A DNA stretch of 64,000 nucleotides from an uncultured Holdemanella sp. (lineage in GTDB: Bacteria; Bacillota_I; Bacilli_A; Erysipelotrichales; Erysipelotrichaceae), in the NCBI RefSeq assembly GCF_934754935.1, contig NZ_CAKVJB010000002.1, positions 1-64,000 on the forward strand. Direction: 5' to 3'. Below, piece by piece: positions 34,712 to 43,440 of this stretch; position 1 is the stretch's first letter, and each line of letters starts with the position of its first letter. The notes under the pieces were generated by a model. The model worked only from the letters and a program-made list of their open reading frames with translations, searched no databases and had not been told where the DNA came from. The translations under genes were made by a program, and so were the position numbers.

Positions 34712-35875
34712 ATGAAGAAAAAGACTAAAATTATAATTTTAATCTCAACATGCATTTTAATTGCCGTTATCGGCATCTATTTCTTATTTCCAAAAGGATC
34801 TAATAATGGAAATATCTATGTTCAAAAAGTATCTACAATCATAGGTTCTTCCTACACCGAGAACCGGTATTCAGGTGTAGTAGAATCTAGTGAAACCGTA
34901 GATATTAATCAAGATGGAAATAAATCTATTACTGACATCTATGTAGAAGCTGGTCAAAGAGTAAGAAAAGGTGACAAATTATTTTCTTATGATACAACAG
35001 AAGCATCCAATTCCATAGCACAAAAGAAACTGGATATTGAAGCGCAAAATAATGAAATTGCTGCTCAAAATAACACAATCGAAGATTATAAAGCAGAACT
35101 AAACAAAGGTGCAGATAAAGTCGAGATTCAGGCTCGAATCAATGATGCTAGTTATGCGATTCGTCAGGCTCAAAATACCATCAAAGCTACACAAACAGAA
35201 ATTGATCAGTTGAACAAACAAATCGAAAATTCCACTGTTCTTTCAACAATTGATGGAATCATCAAAGAAATCAATAGAGATGGTGGAACAGATGAAAATG
35301 GAAACCAAAAGCCATTGGTGTCCATCACACAAACTTCTGATTTTAGAATAAAGGGTTCCATTAGTGAAATGGGTTCTATTTCTGAAGGAACAAATGTCAT
35401 TGTCAGAAGTCGTATCAATGAAGATCAAATCTATAAAGGAACTGTCACAAAAGTAGAAACAGATCCTCAATCCAATTCGAACAATAACTCTTATGGTAAT
35501 GATTCGAATGAATCTGCATCAAAATATCCTTTCTATGTCACTTTAGACAATAATAAAGGATTAAAACTAGGACAACACGTCTATATTGAAGTGGATAATG
35601 GTCAATCCACAAAGAAAAAAGGAATTTGGTTAGATGCTAGTTTTATTGTTTCAGATGAAAATGGCAATTCCTATGTATGGGTATCTGAACGTGGTAAATT
35701 AAAGAAAAGACAAGTAGAACTTGGTAAAACAGATGAAGAAACATATACCACAAAAATCAAGTCAGGACTTAGTGAGGATGACTATATCGCATGGGCTGAT
35801 GATACATATAAGGAAGGTATGAAGACAACGACTGAATACCAAACGGAAACGGATGGTGATGCGAATGCTTCTTAA
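34712..35875 (+). CDS. HlyD/MacA-type efflux adaptor, first copy
   Basis: This 387-residue membrane fusion protein has one N-terminal membrane helix (about 6-26), a lipoyl/barrel-sandwich half (TDIYVEAGQRVRKGDKLFSYD), a coiled-coil hairpin (about 105-175) and beta-barrel domains (KGSISEMGSISEGTNVIVRSR). It should link the MacB-type ABC transporter to the envelope. GGAG precedes the ATG. It is the first gene of a four-gene operon. In a Gram-positive cell such adaptors act outside the membrane without a TolC partner. Confidence 0.88.
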   Translation: MKKKTKIIILISTCILIAVIGIYFLFPKGSNNGNIYVQKVSTIIGSSYTENRYSGVVESSETVDINQDGNKSITDIYVEAGQRVRKGDKLFSYDTTEASNSIAQKKLDIEAQNNEIAAQNNTIEDYKAELNKGADKVEIQARINDASYAIRQAQNTIKATQTEIDQLNKQIENSTVLSTIDGIIKEINRDGGTDENGNQKPLVSITQTSDFRIKGSISEMGSISEGTNVIVRSRINEDQIYKGTVTKVETDPQSNSNNNSYGNDSNESASKYPFYVTLDNNKGLKLGQHVYIEVDNGQSTKKKGIWLDASFIVSDENGNSYVWVSERGKLKKRQVELGKTDEETYTTKIKSGLSEDDYIAWADDTYKEGMKTTTEYQTETDGDANAS

Positions 35876-36551
35876 TCTTAAAAACGTTTATAAAAATTAT
35901 GGAAAAGAACCATTGATTGTTCCTGTCTTAAAAGATGTTAGCCTTGAAGTCGTACAAGGCGACTATGTTGCGATTATGGGACCAAGTGGTTCTGGTAAAA
36001 CAACACTTATGAATATCATTGGTTGTTTAGATCGAGCTACCAAAGGAACCTATCTATTTGAAGATGAAGATATTTCTGAAATGAATGATGATGCGCTAAG
36101 TGATTTAAGATTAAATAAAATTGGTTTTGTCTTTCAAAACTTCAATTTATTAAGTTCTGAAACCGCTCAAGAAAATGTAGCTTTACCCTTAATTTATGCA
36201 GGCGTTGATAAAGAGACAAGAAATCATAGGGCTAATGTTGCGTTAAGTAAAGTCGGTTTAGCCGATCGTACAACATTTAAGCCTAGTCAATTATCGGGTG
36301 GACAAAAACAGCGTGTTGCGATTGCCCGTGCCCTTATCAATAATCCTAGAATTCTACTTGCCGATGAGCCAACTGGAGCTCTTGATCAGGCGAGTGGAAA
36401 ACAAGTGATGGAATTGTTTAAAGCTTTAAATGCTGAAGGTGTGACAATCATTATGATTACACATGATGCCAGTGTGGCAAGTCATGCCAAAAAGATTCTT
36501 CATATCATTGATGGGGAGATCATCGAAAATAAACAAGGAGATGTCCTATGA
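35865..36551 (+). CDS. MacB/LolD-type ABC transporter ATP-binding protein
   Basis: This ~228-residue ATPase has Walker A GPSGSGKTT, signature LSGGQKQRVAIARAL, Walker B ILLADEPTGALD and the H-loop THD. It energises the permease encoded at 38299. The start is uncertain among three in-frame codons at 35853, 35859 and 35865. I prefer the ATG at 35865, preceded by GGTGA, which gives MLLNLKNVYKNYG. It overlaps the previous gene by 11 nt, indicating translational coupling. Confidence 0.92.
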   Translation: MLLNLKNVYKNYGKEPLIVPVLKDVSLEVVQGDYVAIMGPSGSGKTTLMNIIGCLDRATKGTYLFEDEDISEMNDDALSDLRLNKIGFVFQNFNLLSSETAQENVALPLIYAGVDKETRNHRANVALSKVGLADRTTFKPSQLSGGQKQRVAIARALINNPRILLADEPTGALDQASGKQVMELFKALNAEGVTIIMITHDASVASHAKKILHIIDGEIIENKQGDVL

Positions 36552-38302
36552 AGCCTTCTATAAAAAAAGGAATTATTATTACTTCTGTATGTGCATTTGC
36601 CTTGGTTGGAATCAAGTTGTACTTAAGCTCATCCAATACGATTGATGTTCATTCTGTATCCAGCTTAAATACAGGCTATTGGGATAATCCAGCCACTTCA
36701 ACAGGGCTTGTATCCAATAGTGATACACAATCGGTTTTATATGATTCTTCTAAAACCATTACACAAATCTTTGTCAAAGAAGGTCAACAAGTAAGTGTAG
36801 GAGATCCATTATTATCTTATGACTTAACGACACTTCAAAGTGCAGTAAATACAAGTCAATTGGAAGTGGAAAAAGCACAAAATGCGATTACACTTGCCAA
36901 TCATGAATTAAAAAAATTATTAAATACAACACCGGTTCCAGATGTAACGCCTGAGCCAGATATACCCGATCCTACTCCAGCTCCATTACCGGATATTCCA
37001 AATCCAGATGGTAATGGCTTATATCCTTATATTCTTTCTTTATCCCAAGCTGAAAAGAATTTTACAGACTATAAGATCTATTATGCAGTTACAGAAAGTG
37101 AAGTACCTGAAAAAGGACCTAAGGAAGATACGAATATTTGGAAGGAAGATCGGGTTAAAAAGACTTCGGATCAAACATGTTGGTATTGGATCGAATATAC
37201 ATATACAGATGGTTCAAACAATGCGTATGATACAAAGGATGCTGTAGAGTATTATAGTGACAAACAAAAGATTCCAACTGAAGACATTTCTACAGTTGGA
37301 ACAAAAAAGAATCCTTATGTATTCAAGTTAAGTGAAGACCAGGGATTTGTGTACGGAAAATTATTTTTAGACAACACGAATTTAAATGCATATTTACGTT
37401 TTGATCTTTATACAAATGATGGTGACCTCGATTCTTCTTGGCTTGTTCGTTGTGATAAATTTGCCGCTAAACAATCTATGAATGCCGGTGATATGTATTC
37501 TGTTCTTTCACATACAAAAGAAGAACAAAAGTATATCGAAGTAGAACAAAATTCAAGTCAAGAAAATACATCGGGTTATACAGAAATAGAACTTGCGAAA
37601 GCCATTCGTGATAAGAAGCAGGAATTGAAGACGTTAGATTTAGATTTAAGAAAAGCTAAGCTTTCATTAAATGAAAATAAAGCTTTATTAAACGATGGTG
37701 TCGTTCGTGCAAAGCGCAGTGGTATCGTGCGTAATGTAAAAGATCTATCAAACCCACCTCAAGATGGCAGTGCCCTTTTAGAAGTGGCGACAGGCCAAGG
37801 CACTTATATTAAAGGAAGCATTAGTGAATTGATGCTAAATCAAGTCAAAATTGGTGATACCATTTCAGCCTATTGTTGGACAAATGGTGAAACATTTGAT
37901 GCGAAGATTCAAAGTATAGATACAGTCCCTTCTTCTAGCAGCAACTACAATGGTTCGGGAAATCCAAATGTGAGTTACTATGGTTTTGAAGCTTATGCCA
38001 AAGATGCCTCAAATATTGCGGTTGGTGAATATTTAGAATTAACATTCAATTCGAATACAGATACAACGAGTTCAATTTGGCTTTCAAAAGCGTATGTGAA
38101 ACAAGAAGGAAATAAATATTATGTTCTTAAAGACAATCATGGAAGATTGAAGAAGCAATATGTAACGGTTGGAAAGATTGTCTGGGGTGATACAGTCGAA
38201 ATCAAAGATGGACTTTCAGATACGGATTATATTGCGTTTGCGTATAGTAAAAATGCCAAAGAAGGCGTAAAGACAAAGAATATGTCGGAGGATGCATCAT
38301 GA
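36548..38302 (+). CDS. Second efflux adaptor with large inserted domain
   Basis: This 584-residue HlyD-type adaptor shares the general plan of the first copy: N-terminal membrane helix about 7-25, lipoyl segment TQIFVKEGQQVSVGDPLLSYD, barrel KGSISELMLNQVKIGD. However, its coiled-coil hairpin is split after residue ~115 by a Pro-rich linker (PDVTPEPDIPDPTPAPLPD) and about 200 residues of predicted globular, Trp/Tyr-rich sequence. The second helix (about 350-385) follows. The insertion is absent from ordinary MacA proteins. It overlaps both neighbouring genes by 4 nt. Confidence 0.82.
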   Translation: MKPSIKKGIIITSVCAFALVGIKLYLSSSNTIDVHSVSSLNTGYWDNPATSTGLVSNSDTQSVLYDSSKTITQIFVKEGQQVSVGDPLLSYDLTTLQSAVNTSQLEVEKAQNAITLANHELKKLLNTTPVPDVTPEPDIPDPTPAPLPDIPNPDGNGLYPYILSLSQAEKNFTDYKIYYAVTESEVPEKGPKEDTNIWKEDRVKKTSDQTCWYWIEYTYTDGSNNAYDTKDAVEYYSDKQKIPTEDISTVGTKKNPYVFKLSEDQGFVYGKLFLDNTNLNAYLRFDLYTNDGDLDSSWLVRCDKFAAKQSMNAGDMYSVLSHTKEEQKYIEVEQNSSQENTSGYTEIELAKAIRDKKQELKTLDLDLRKAKLSLNENKALLNDGVVRAKRSGIVRNVKDLSNPPQDGSALLEVATGQGTYIKGSISELMLNQVKIGDTISAYCWTNGETFDAKIQSIDTVPSSSSNYNGSGNPNVSYYGFEAYAKDASNIAVGEYLELTFNSNTDTTSSIWLSKAYVKQEGNKYYVLKDNHGRLKKQYVTVGKIVWGDTVEIKDGLSDTDYIAFAYSKNAKEGVKTKNMSEDAS

Positions 38303-39543
38303 TTGAAAATATAAGATTATCCTTTCGAGGCATTTTTGCCCACAAGATGCGATCATTCTTAACAATGCTTGGAATCATTATTGGCATTGCCTCCATCATT
38401 GCGATTGTTTCTACAATTAAAGGTACAAACGATCAGATTGAAAAGAATTTAATTGGTTCTGGAAATAACACGGTAAAAGTAGCTTTGTATCAAGAGGATT
38501 GGGAATATTCTTTTGATGCAGGAATTCCAAATGGTGTTCCTACTGTTTCAAAAGATACACTTGAATCTTTAAAAAACATTGATCACGTAGAAGGTGTTAC
38601 ACTTTATCGTTCAAGACAAAGTTATCAAGCCATATTTCGTAATAACACTTCTTTAGATGGTGGATATATTATGGGTGTGAATCAAGACTACTTCTCAATT
38701 GCCGGATTAACCATTAAACAAGGAAGAGGCATTACAGAAGATGACAATAAGAAATTTAGACAAGTTGCCGTTTTAGATGAAACAAGCGCAAAGCTTTTAT
38801 TTGGTGAAGAAAACCCAATTGGTAAAACGATTGAAATTTCTTCAACACCATTCACAATCGTTGGTGTATGTGCCAATAAAGAAACTTTTGAGCCTACAAT
38901 GGAAAGCATTGATGATTATTATACATACAATCAGTCCACGGGTTCTAAAGTCTATGTTCCAAGTGAATCTTGGCCAATCTTCTATCAATTCGATGAACCG
39001 CAAAACGCATTACTGAAGGTGGATGCCACTTCGAATATGACAAGTGTTGGAAAAGAAGCAGCGAATATCTTAAATACATATGTTTCTTCTTCAAGTGTTC
39101 AATATAAAGCACAAGATTTGTTAAAGCAGGCAAAAGATATTCAAAACTTATCTAAATCCACAAATGCCATGTTGATTTGGATTGCCGGTATTTCCTTACT
39201 AGTCGGTGGTATTGGTGTTATGAACATTATGCTTGTAACAGTAACTGAAAGAACGAAAGAAATTGGTCTTAAAAAAGCGATTGGTGCTAAGAAAAAAGCC
39301 ATTCTATTCCAATTCTTAACCGAAGCTGTAGTACTTACTTCTATTGGAGGTATTGTAGGTGTATTAACTGGTATTGGTTTAGCTAAATTAATATCAGTAT
39401 TCAATGGTACCCCTGTATCCATTAGTATTCCGGCTATGATATTATCCGTATTATTCTCTATGGCAATTGGCATTATTTTTGGATTACTTCCTAGCTATAA
39501 AGCTGCAAATCTTGATCCAATTGAAGCCTTAAGACATGAATAA
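38299..39543 (+). CDS. MacB-type ABC transporter permease (FtsX domain)
   Basis: This 414-residue permease has one N-terminal membrane helix (MRSFLTMLGIIIGIASIIAIV), a ~240-residue extracytoplasmic MacB core (GGYIMGVNQDYFSIAGLTIKQGRGI) and three C-terminal helices of the FtsX domain (SLLVGGIGVMNIMLVTVTERTKEIG). It exports peptides or antibiotics, or supports envelope stress responses, by mechanotransmission. It ends the adaptor-ATPase-adaptor-permease operon. Confidence 0.92.
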   Translation: MIENIRLSFRGIFAHKMRSFLTMLGIIIGIASIIAIVSTIKGTNDQIEKNLIGSGNNTVKVALYQEDWEYSFDAGIPNGVPTVSKDTLESLKNIDHVEGVTLYRSRQSYQAIFRNNTSLDGGYIMGVNQDYFSIAGLTIKQGRGITEDDNKKFRQVAVLDETSAKLLFGEENPIGKTIEISSTPFTIVGVCANKETFEPTMESIDDYYTYNQSTGSKVYVPSESWPIFYQFDEPQNALLKVDATSNMTSVGKEAANILNTYVSSSSVQYKAQDLLKQAKDIQNLSKSTNAMLIWIAGISLLVGGIGVMNIMLVTVTERTKEIGLKKAIGAKKKAILFQFLTEAVVLTSIGGIVGVLTGIGLAKLISVFNGTPVSISIPAMILSVLFSMAIGIIFGLLPSYKAANLDPIEALRHE

Positions 39544-39545
39544 AA

Positions 39546-39578
39546 GCTGTAACGACAAAATCGTTGCAGCCTTTTTTT
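39546..39578 (+). terminator. Terminator of the MacAB-like operon
   Basis: GCTGTAACGA / TCGTTGCAGC stem with CAAAA loop, then CTTTTTTT. Confidence 0.88.
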
Positions 39579-39864
39579 AAACCTCTTGAGATTTTGGAAT
39601 ATACTCCACATCCTGTCTAACACTTGTTGCAGTAATCTCATATTGAGAATATTCAACATCATATTCAGACATTTCTTCACAATACTTACACTTACAAGGA
39701 ACCGTATATTTTATCATACGATTATAAAGAGATCCTTTTACAATCACACGATTGGATTGTTTCACTGTTTTACTAACATGTGTGGCTAGACCATTAAATG
39801 TATTCACATTTACCAAATTGAAACGTTCCGACCACGCTAATAGCTCCTCAGTTACGATTTCCAT
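39577..39864 (-). pseudogene. SSB-like fragment
   Basis: The frame (up to ~95 residues) resembles the C-terminal two thirds of a single-strand DNA-binding OB fold: NTFNGLATHVSKTVKQSNRV, then IVKGSLYNRM and YEITATSVRQDVEYIP, compared with the usual WGKLAENVSKYLxKGDKVxVEGRL. The N-terminal strands are missing and a Cys-containing insert (CKCKYCEE) interrupts the loop. No convincing RBS precedes any start. It overlaps the end of a Fic-like fragment in another frame, as expected of a deletion scar. Confidence 0.5.
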
Positions 39865-39943
39865 AAGATATAGCAGCAATTAATCCAAGAATATCAGAGT
39901 CCCACTTTTGATTTTTAATTTTAGAATAATTAAAGTTTCTCAT
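39848..39943 (-). pseudogene. N-terminal fragment of a probable Fic family gene
   Basis: A 31-codon frame with an SD (AAGGG) starts MRNFNYSKIKNQKWDSDILG, which resembles the N-terminal segment of Fic/DUF4172 proteins as I remember them, then runs out after ~25 residues into an unrelated end. Probably the 5' remnant of a deleted gene joined to the SSB-like fragment. Identification is tentative. Confidence 0.35.
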
Positions 39944-40049
39944 TCCCTTACCGCCTCTTCGATTCCCTTATAATACAATCAAAAATAAGGGAAATGAGAA
40001 TACATTAAGGAGAAAATTTCTTAACAGTATCTATGATTAAGGAATCTAC

Positions 40050-40130
40050 ATGAATCAAATATTTTCGAGTAAATGCCAAACAGTATTAGCAGGCAAAGAA
40101 GAATTACAACATTTTTTAAATGAAGAATAA
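40050..40130 (+). CDS. Possible 26-residue peptide
   Basis: A short frame starts at an ATG with AAGGA 6 nt upstream and encodes MNQIFSSKCQTVLAGKEELQ followed by HFLNEE. It has no recognised homology and could be a remnant or a small protein; only the good RBS supports it. It lies between the SSB-like scar and the attachment site. Confidence 0.25.
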   Translation: MNQIFSSKCQTVLAGKEELQHFLNEE

Positions 40131-40199
40131 AACACTTAATTATTAATCTAAAATATGGAATGAGAGCACATATGTGAAATTATCTCTCTTCGTTTGAAT

Positions 40200-40244
40200 T
40201 GGCGCCCAGATAGGAGTCAAACCTACGACCTTTCGCTTAGGAGA
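40200..40244 (-). other. Attachment site: 3' half of tRNA-Arg(CCU)
   Basis: Forty-five nt on the minus strand reproduce a tRNA from the anticodon loop (CTCCTAA, anticodon CCT) through the variable region and T arm to the acceptor strand TCTGGGC, discriminator G and an encoded CCA. The 5' half is absent: sequence identity to a tRNA stops exactly at the anticodon loop. The T loop reads TTTGACT, so the invariant C56 has become T, fitting a half-gene free to decay. It lies 0.2 kb from the integrase end and marks the left junction of the element. Confidence 0.8.
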
Positions 40245-40423
40245 CCACTCATCACAATTTTATTTAATCTTGAAATTTATATATAATTTCGTTATATGCT
40301 TTATTTATCGGCTTTTTTGTGTTTCCTAATTTTGACCGCTCAATAAAATATACGGAATTTTTCATCTGATTTCGTTTTTTTTGCATAGTCAATATTAGCT
40401 GGCTATTAGCTAGAAGGCCATTT

Positions 40424-40449
40424 TATTAAAAAAGTCCCTTGATAGGGAC
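40424..40449 (-). terminator. Terminator of the integrase operon
   Basis: GTCCC / GGGAC stem with TATCAA loop, then TTTTTTAATAAAA on the minus strand, directly after the integrase stop. Confidence 0.8.
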
Positions 40450-40452
40450 ATC

Positions 40453-41811
40453 TTATTTTAATGCATCTAATAGTTTATCCAGTAGATCTGGATTGTCTTT
40501 TAAAGAAGCAACCAGCTTATCCACATCAATACTATCTTTCTTCCTTTTGGCATTGTCTTCATCATTGTTCTGATAAAATGACTCATCAAACTTTTGAGCA
40601 TTTATTTTACGATCTTCATCTAAAATATGACTATACAAATCTGTGACCATATCTGCCTGAGCATGACCGGTATCTCCTTGTGTTGCTTTTATATCACCAT
40701 GATTTAATTTTAATTTATATGTTGTACTTGAATGACGAAGCGAATGAAATACCACCGGTGGAAGTCCAGCTTTTTCTGAAAGCTTAGCTAATCCTTTACG
40801 AATGATATTATGCTCTACTGGTCTACCATCTTCAAAACATAAAACCATATCATAATCATGATATTCATCTTGAAAGAATTCTTTGTATTCATTTTGTTGT
40901 TCTTTCCATTCACGTAAAAATTGTACCAATGTATTAGGTAGCCATATAGTACGAATACTTGATTGTGTTTTAGGTTTTCGTAACACCAATACTGTTGTAT
41001 TGCTTTCATTATCAGTAGCTGATGGAAATGTATACAAAATATCTTGAACATTCAGTTCATCAATTCCCTTTTTAGATAATCTTTGTAATTGCTGTTCTAC
41101 AACAATATGAGCATTATCATTTTCAATATCTTCATCGCTTATGAATACATTTTTCCATTGTAATCCTAAAACTTCACCAATACGTAATGAACACGCAAAC
41201 GATAGTTGAATTGCCAATGAAATTTTTGGATCTTCACAAACTTCTAGTGCTCTAGAAATCATTTCTGAAGTCCAAATTTCTTTTTTGGCATATTCATGTT
41301 TTGGAGGTGTAACTTTTTTAAAAGGATTGGACGCAATTAATTCCCACTTTTCAGCACACCCAAAGGCACAGCTCAATAACTTATGAACCGATTTTAATAT
41401 ATAAGAAGTTACTTTCCCATCTGTGTTTGATCTCATAGGTCGAATAACTCTTTGTTCTTTTAAATCCCTATAATATTTTTCAATCACAATTGGCTTAATA
41501 TCTTGCAGCTTCTTTTTACCTATATATGGAAGAATATAATATTTAATTGTAGAACGATTTCTTGTTAATGTAGAAACACTCCAGTTTTGATAGCCATAAA
41601 GTTCAATAAATGTATCTAAAAATGATTCAACAGTATCTGTATTAGGTGGGATAAAAGACCCCTTAGCCTTTTCAGCTTCAACTATTGACTTTCTAGCTTT
41701 AGCTTCAGAAATTGAATCAAATGTTTCCCATTTTTGTCTCTTTTTTCCTTTTGCATCTACATAATAATAAATTACACAATATTTACCATTACGCTTATTA
41801 ATTGTTGCCAT
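40453..41811 (-). CDS. int: Tyrosine recombinase (element integrase)
   Basis: This 452-residue integrase inserts and excises the element at tRNA-Arg. The N-terminal arm-binding segment (TINKRNGKYCVIYYYVDAKG) and SAM-like core-binding domain (about 65-160) precede the catalytic domain. The tetrad is visible: Arg in SLRIGEVLGLQWKNV, HSLRHSS (His, Arg), GHAQADMV (His) and the nucleophile region VTDLYSHILDE. The C-terminal ~45 residues form a charged tail (DVDKLVASLKDNPDLLDKLLDAL) whose sequence recurs in the tail of the neighbouring paralogue. It is the last gene before the attachment site. Confidence 0.93.
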   Translation of the reverse strand: MATINKRNGKYCVIYYYVDAKGKKRQKWETFDSISEAKARKSIVEAEKAKGSFIPPNTDTVESFLDTFIELYGYQNWSVSTLTRNRSTIKYYILPYIGKKKLQDIKPIVIEKYYRDLKEQRVIRPMRSNTDGKVTSYILKSVHKLLSCAFGCAEKWELIASNPFKKVTPPKHEYAKKEIWTSEMISRALEVCEDPKISLAIQLSFACSLRIGEVLGLQWKNVFISDEDIENDNAHIVVEQQLQRLSKKGIDELNVQDILYTFPSATDNESNTTVLVLRKPKTQSSIRTIWLPNTLVQFLREWKEQQNEYKEFFQDEYHDYDMVLCFEDGRPVEHNIIRKGLAKLSEKAGLPPVVFHSLRHSSTTYKLKLNHGDIKATQGDTGHAQADMVTDLYSHILDEDRKINAQKFDESFYQNNDEDNAKRKKDSIDVDKLVASLKDNPDLLDKLLDALK

Positions 41812-41816
41812 TCATA

Positions 41817-43136
41817 TCATCTCTTTTCTAATAATTTGTTTAATAACTCTCTTTTTAAAGATGGATCTGATTTTAATTTATCCACCAATGCATCAAAATC
41901 AGAATGTTCTTCTTTTGGGAGTAAACCGGATGTTTTCTCTTTAAAAGATTGATTCCATTTTTCTTTACATTCCATCACCTGTCTGCAATTTAAAAAATCA
42001 CGAACCCCATCAATATTAGGCTTTTTACATCTTAAAGGTTGCCTCAAACTTGAATAATACACATCACTATACAAAACCTCATTTCTACCCTTTTGTCTGC
42101 CAAATGACATCAGTTTTACTAATGTCAATTCTGGAAAACCCAATTTACTAATAAGTTCTTTGAAATGTTTATTTACGACTCTATCATCATAAGGAAGATC
42201 ATCCTTCAAACTGAAAATAGTAGAATCATCACAACGATTTTGTGCATATCTATTTCGCCATTCCATCAACAATTCAATGACCTGGCTATGTAAATACACT
42301 TTCTTTTCTTGTTTATTCTTTAGAAGTACTACAACTGTATTTGTATTTTGAAATCCTTTCTTCTTATAAGTTTGAATAATTGAAGATGGATCCATTTCCA
42401 AAACAATATTCTTATTCAATCGTCTAATTCTTTTATTCGATACGATATACCCTTCTTCTAAATGATCCAAATTACTCCAGGTAATAGCTCTCACTTCACT
42501 TAAAGAAAGACCTGAATCAAAACATAAATGCAATAAAATAAACAACTTTTCATTTGTACAATTAGAAATCAATCTAGTCCAATAAGACAAGTTCCAACTT
42601 GGCGACTCTTGATTCTTGGCACTTACTTTTGGCCTATATTCTGTAAAATAATTTAATTTTATTAAATTATGATCAACCAAATAGTCACTGGCCTGGCATA
42701 ATAAATTTAAGCAGCCTCTTACAGCAGATGCACAAATAATATCATTTGATATTTGATTTCTAAGAGGTACACCTGGCAATAATTGAAGATCATGCATAAT
42801 TTGTTTTGATGTTTTAGCATTAAGCTCTTTAACCTTTTTATCTCCTACAACTTTACTTAAATAATTGTTGATCAAAGATTGTTTATTCTCATATATTGAA
42901 ATCGAATAATCATTAAATATAATCACACTTACGTATTGATTCAAATAATCAATAAAGAGTGTATTCTTATTTACAATAATCTTATTTCTTTTTCCACCAT
43001 CTATTTGTTCTTTACGCTTCAATGCCTGATCTCGATTGTAGAATGTTTCATATCTTTTCTCTATATCCCCATTCTCATTTTGAATTGTATAAATTACATT
43101 GTATGCCTTACGTCTTTTAGTAATTACTACGGCCAT
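41817..43136 (-). CDS. Integrase-like protein lacking catalytic residues
   Basis: This 439-residue paralogue of the adjacent integrase has the same N-terminal arm-binding start (VVITKRRKAYNVIYTIQNENG) and core-binding domain and the same C-terminal acidic tail (DFDALVDKLKSDPSLKRELLNKL). The catalytic positions are lost: the Arg segment reads SGLSLSEVRAITWSNL with Ser at the Arg position, there is no HxLR, no second His box and no clear Tyr. It should bind DNA without cutting, perhaps as an accessory or regulator of integration. The gene ends 5 bp before int and is intact, so it is retained rather than decaying. Confidence 0.75.
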   Translation of the reverse strand: MAVVITKRRKAYNVIYTIQNENGDIEKRYETFYNRDQALKRKEQIDGGKRNKIIVNKNTLFIDYLNQYVSVIIFNDYSISIYENKQSLINNYLSKVVGDKKVKELNAKTSKQIMHDLQLLPGVPLRNQISNDIICASAVRGCLNLLCQASDYLVDHNLIKLNYFTEYRPKVSAKNQESPSWNLSYWTRLISNCTNEKLFILLHLCFDSGLSLSEVRAITWSNLDHLEEGYIVSNKRIRRLNKNIVLEMDPSSIIQTYKKKGFQNTNTVVVLLKNKQEKKVYLHSQVIELLMEWRNRYAQNRCDDSTIFSLKDDLPYDDRVVNKHFKELISKLGFPELTLVKLMSFGRQKGRNEVLYSDVYYSSLRQPLRCKKPNIDGVRDFLNCRQVMECKEKWNQSFKEKTSGLLPKEEHSDFDALVDKLKSDPSLKRELLNKLLEKR

Positions 43137-43148
43137 TTTAAGTCCTCC

Positions 43149-43331
43149 CTATTCATCGCTATAAAACCATTTGTCAAAGGATTCCTTGTTAATGCGAATT
43201 GATTTACCAATCTTTATACTCTTAAATATACTTTCTTTTACTAAAGAATAAGCAGCTCCTTTACTTACACCTAATATCTTTGCAATTTCAGCTACTGTAT
43301 AGGTTTTCTTTTCACATAACACAGGTTTCAT
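43149..43331 (-). CDS. xis: Excisionase-type HTH protein
   Basis: This 60-residue MerR/excisionase-fold protein (KKTYTVAEIAKILGVSKGAAYSLVKE, then FKSIKIGKSIRINKESFDKWF) is of the type that directs excision in Tn916-like elements. An AGGAGG-like SD lies upstream. It stands 12 bp upstream of the integrase pair in the same operon. Confidence 0.85.
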   Translation of the reverse strand: MKPVLCEKKTYTVAEIAKILGVSKGAAYSLVKESIFKSIKIGKSIRINKESFDKWFYSDE

Positions 43332-43379
43332 CTTTTTTCCTCCTCACTATAAACTTTCAAAAAGCACAATTCCCAGCTA

Positions 43380-43412
43380 CAAAAAAGGAAGCAGTGTTTC
43401 ATTACTGCTTCC
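43380..43412 (-). terminator. Terminator between mazF-like and xis genes
   Basis: GGAAGCAGT / ACTGCTTCC stem, 8-nt loop, followed by TTTTTTG on the minus strand. Confidence 0.8.
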
Positions 43413-43440
43413 ACAGGAAAAGAGTCCATAACCAGAAGAA

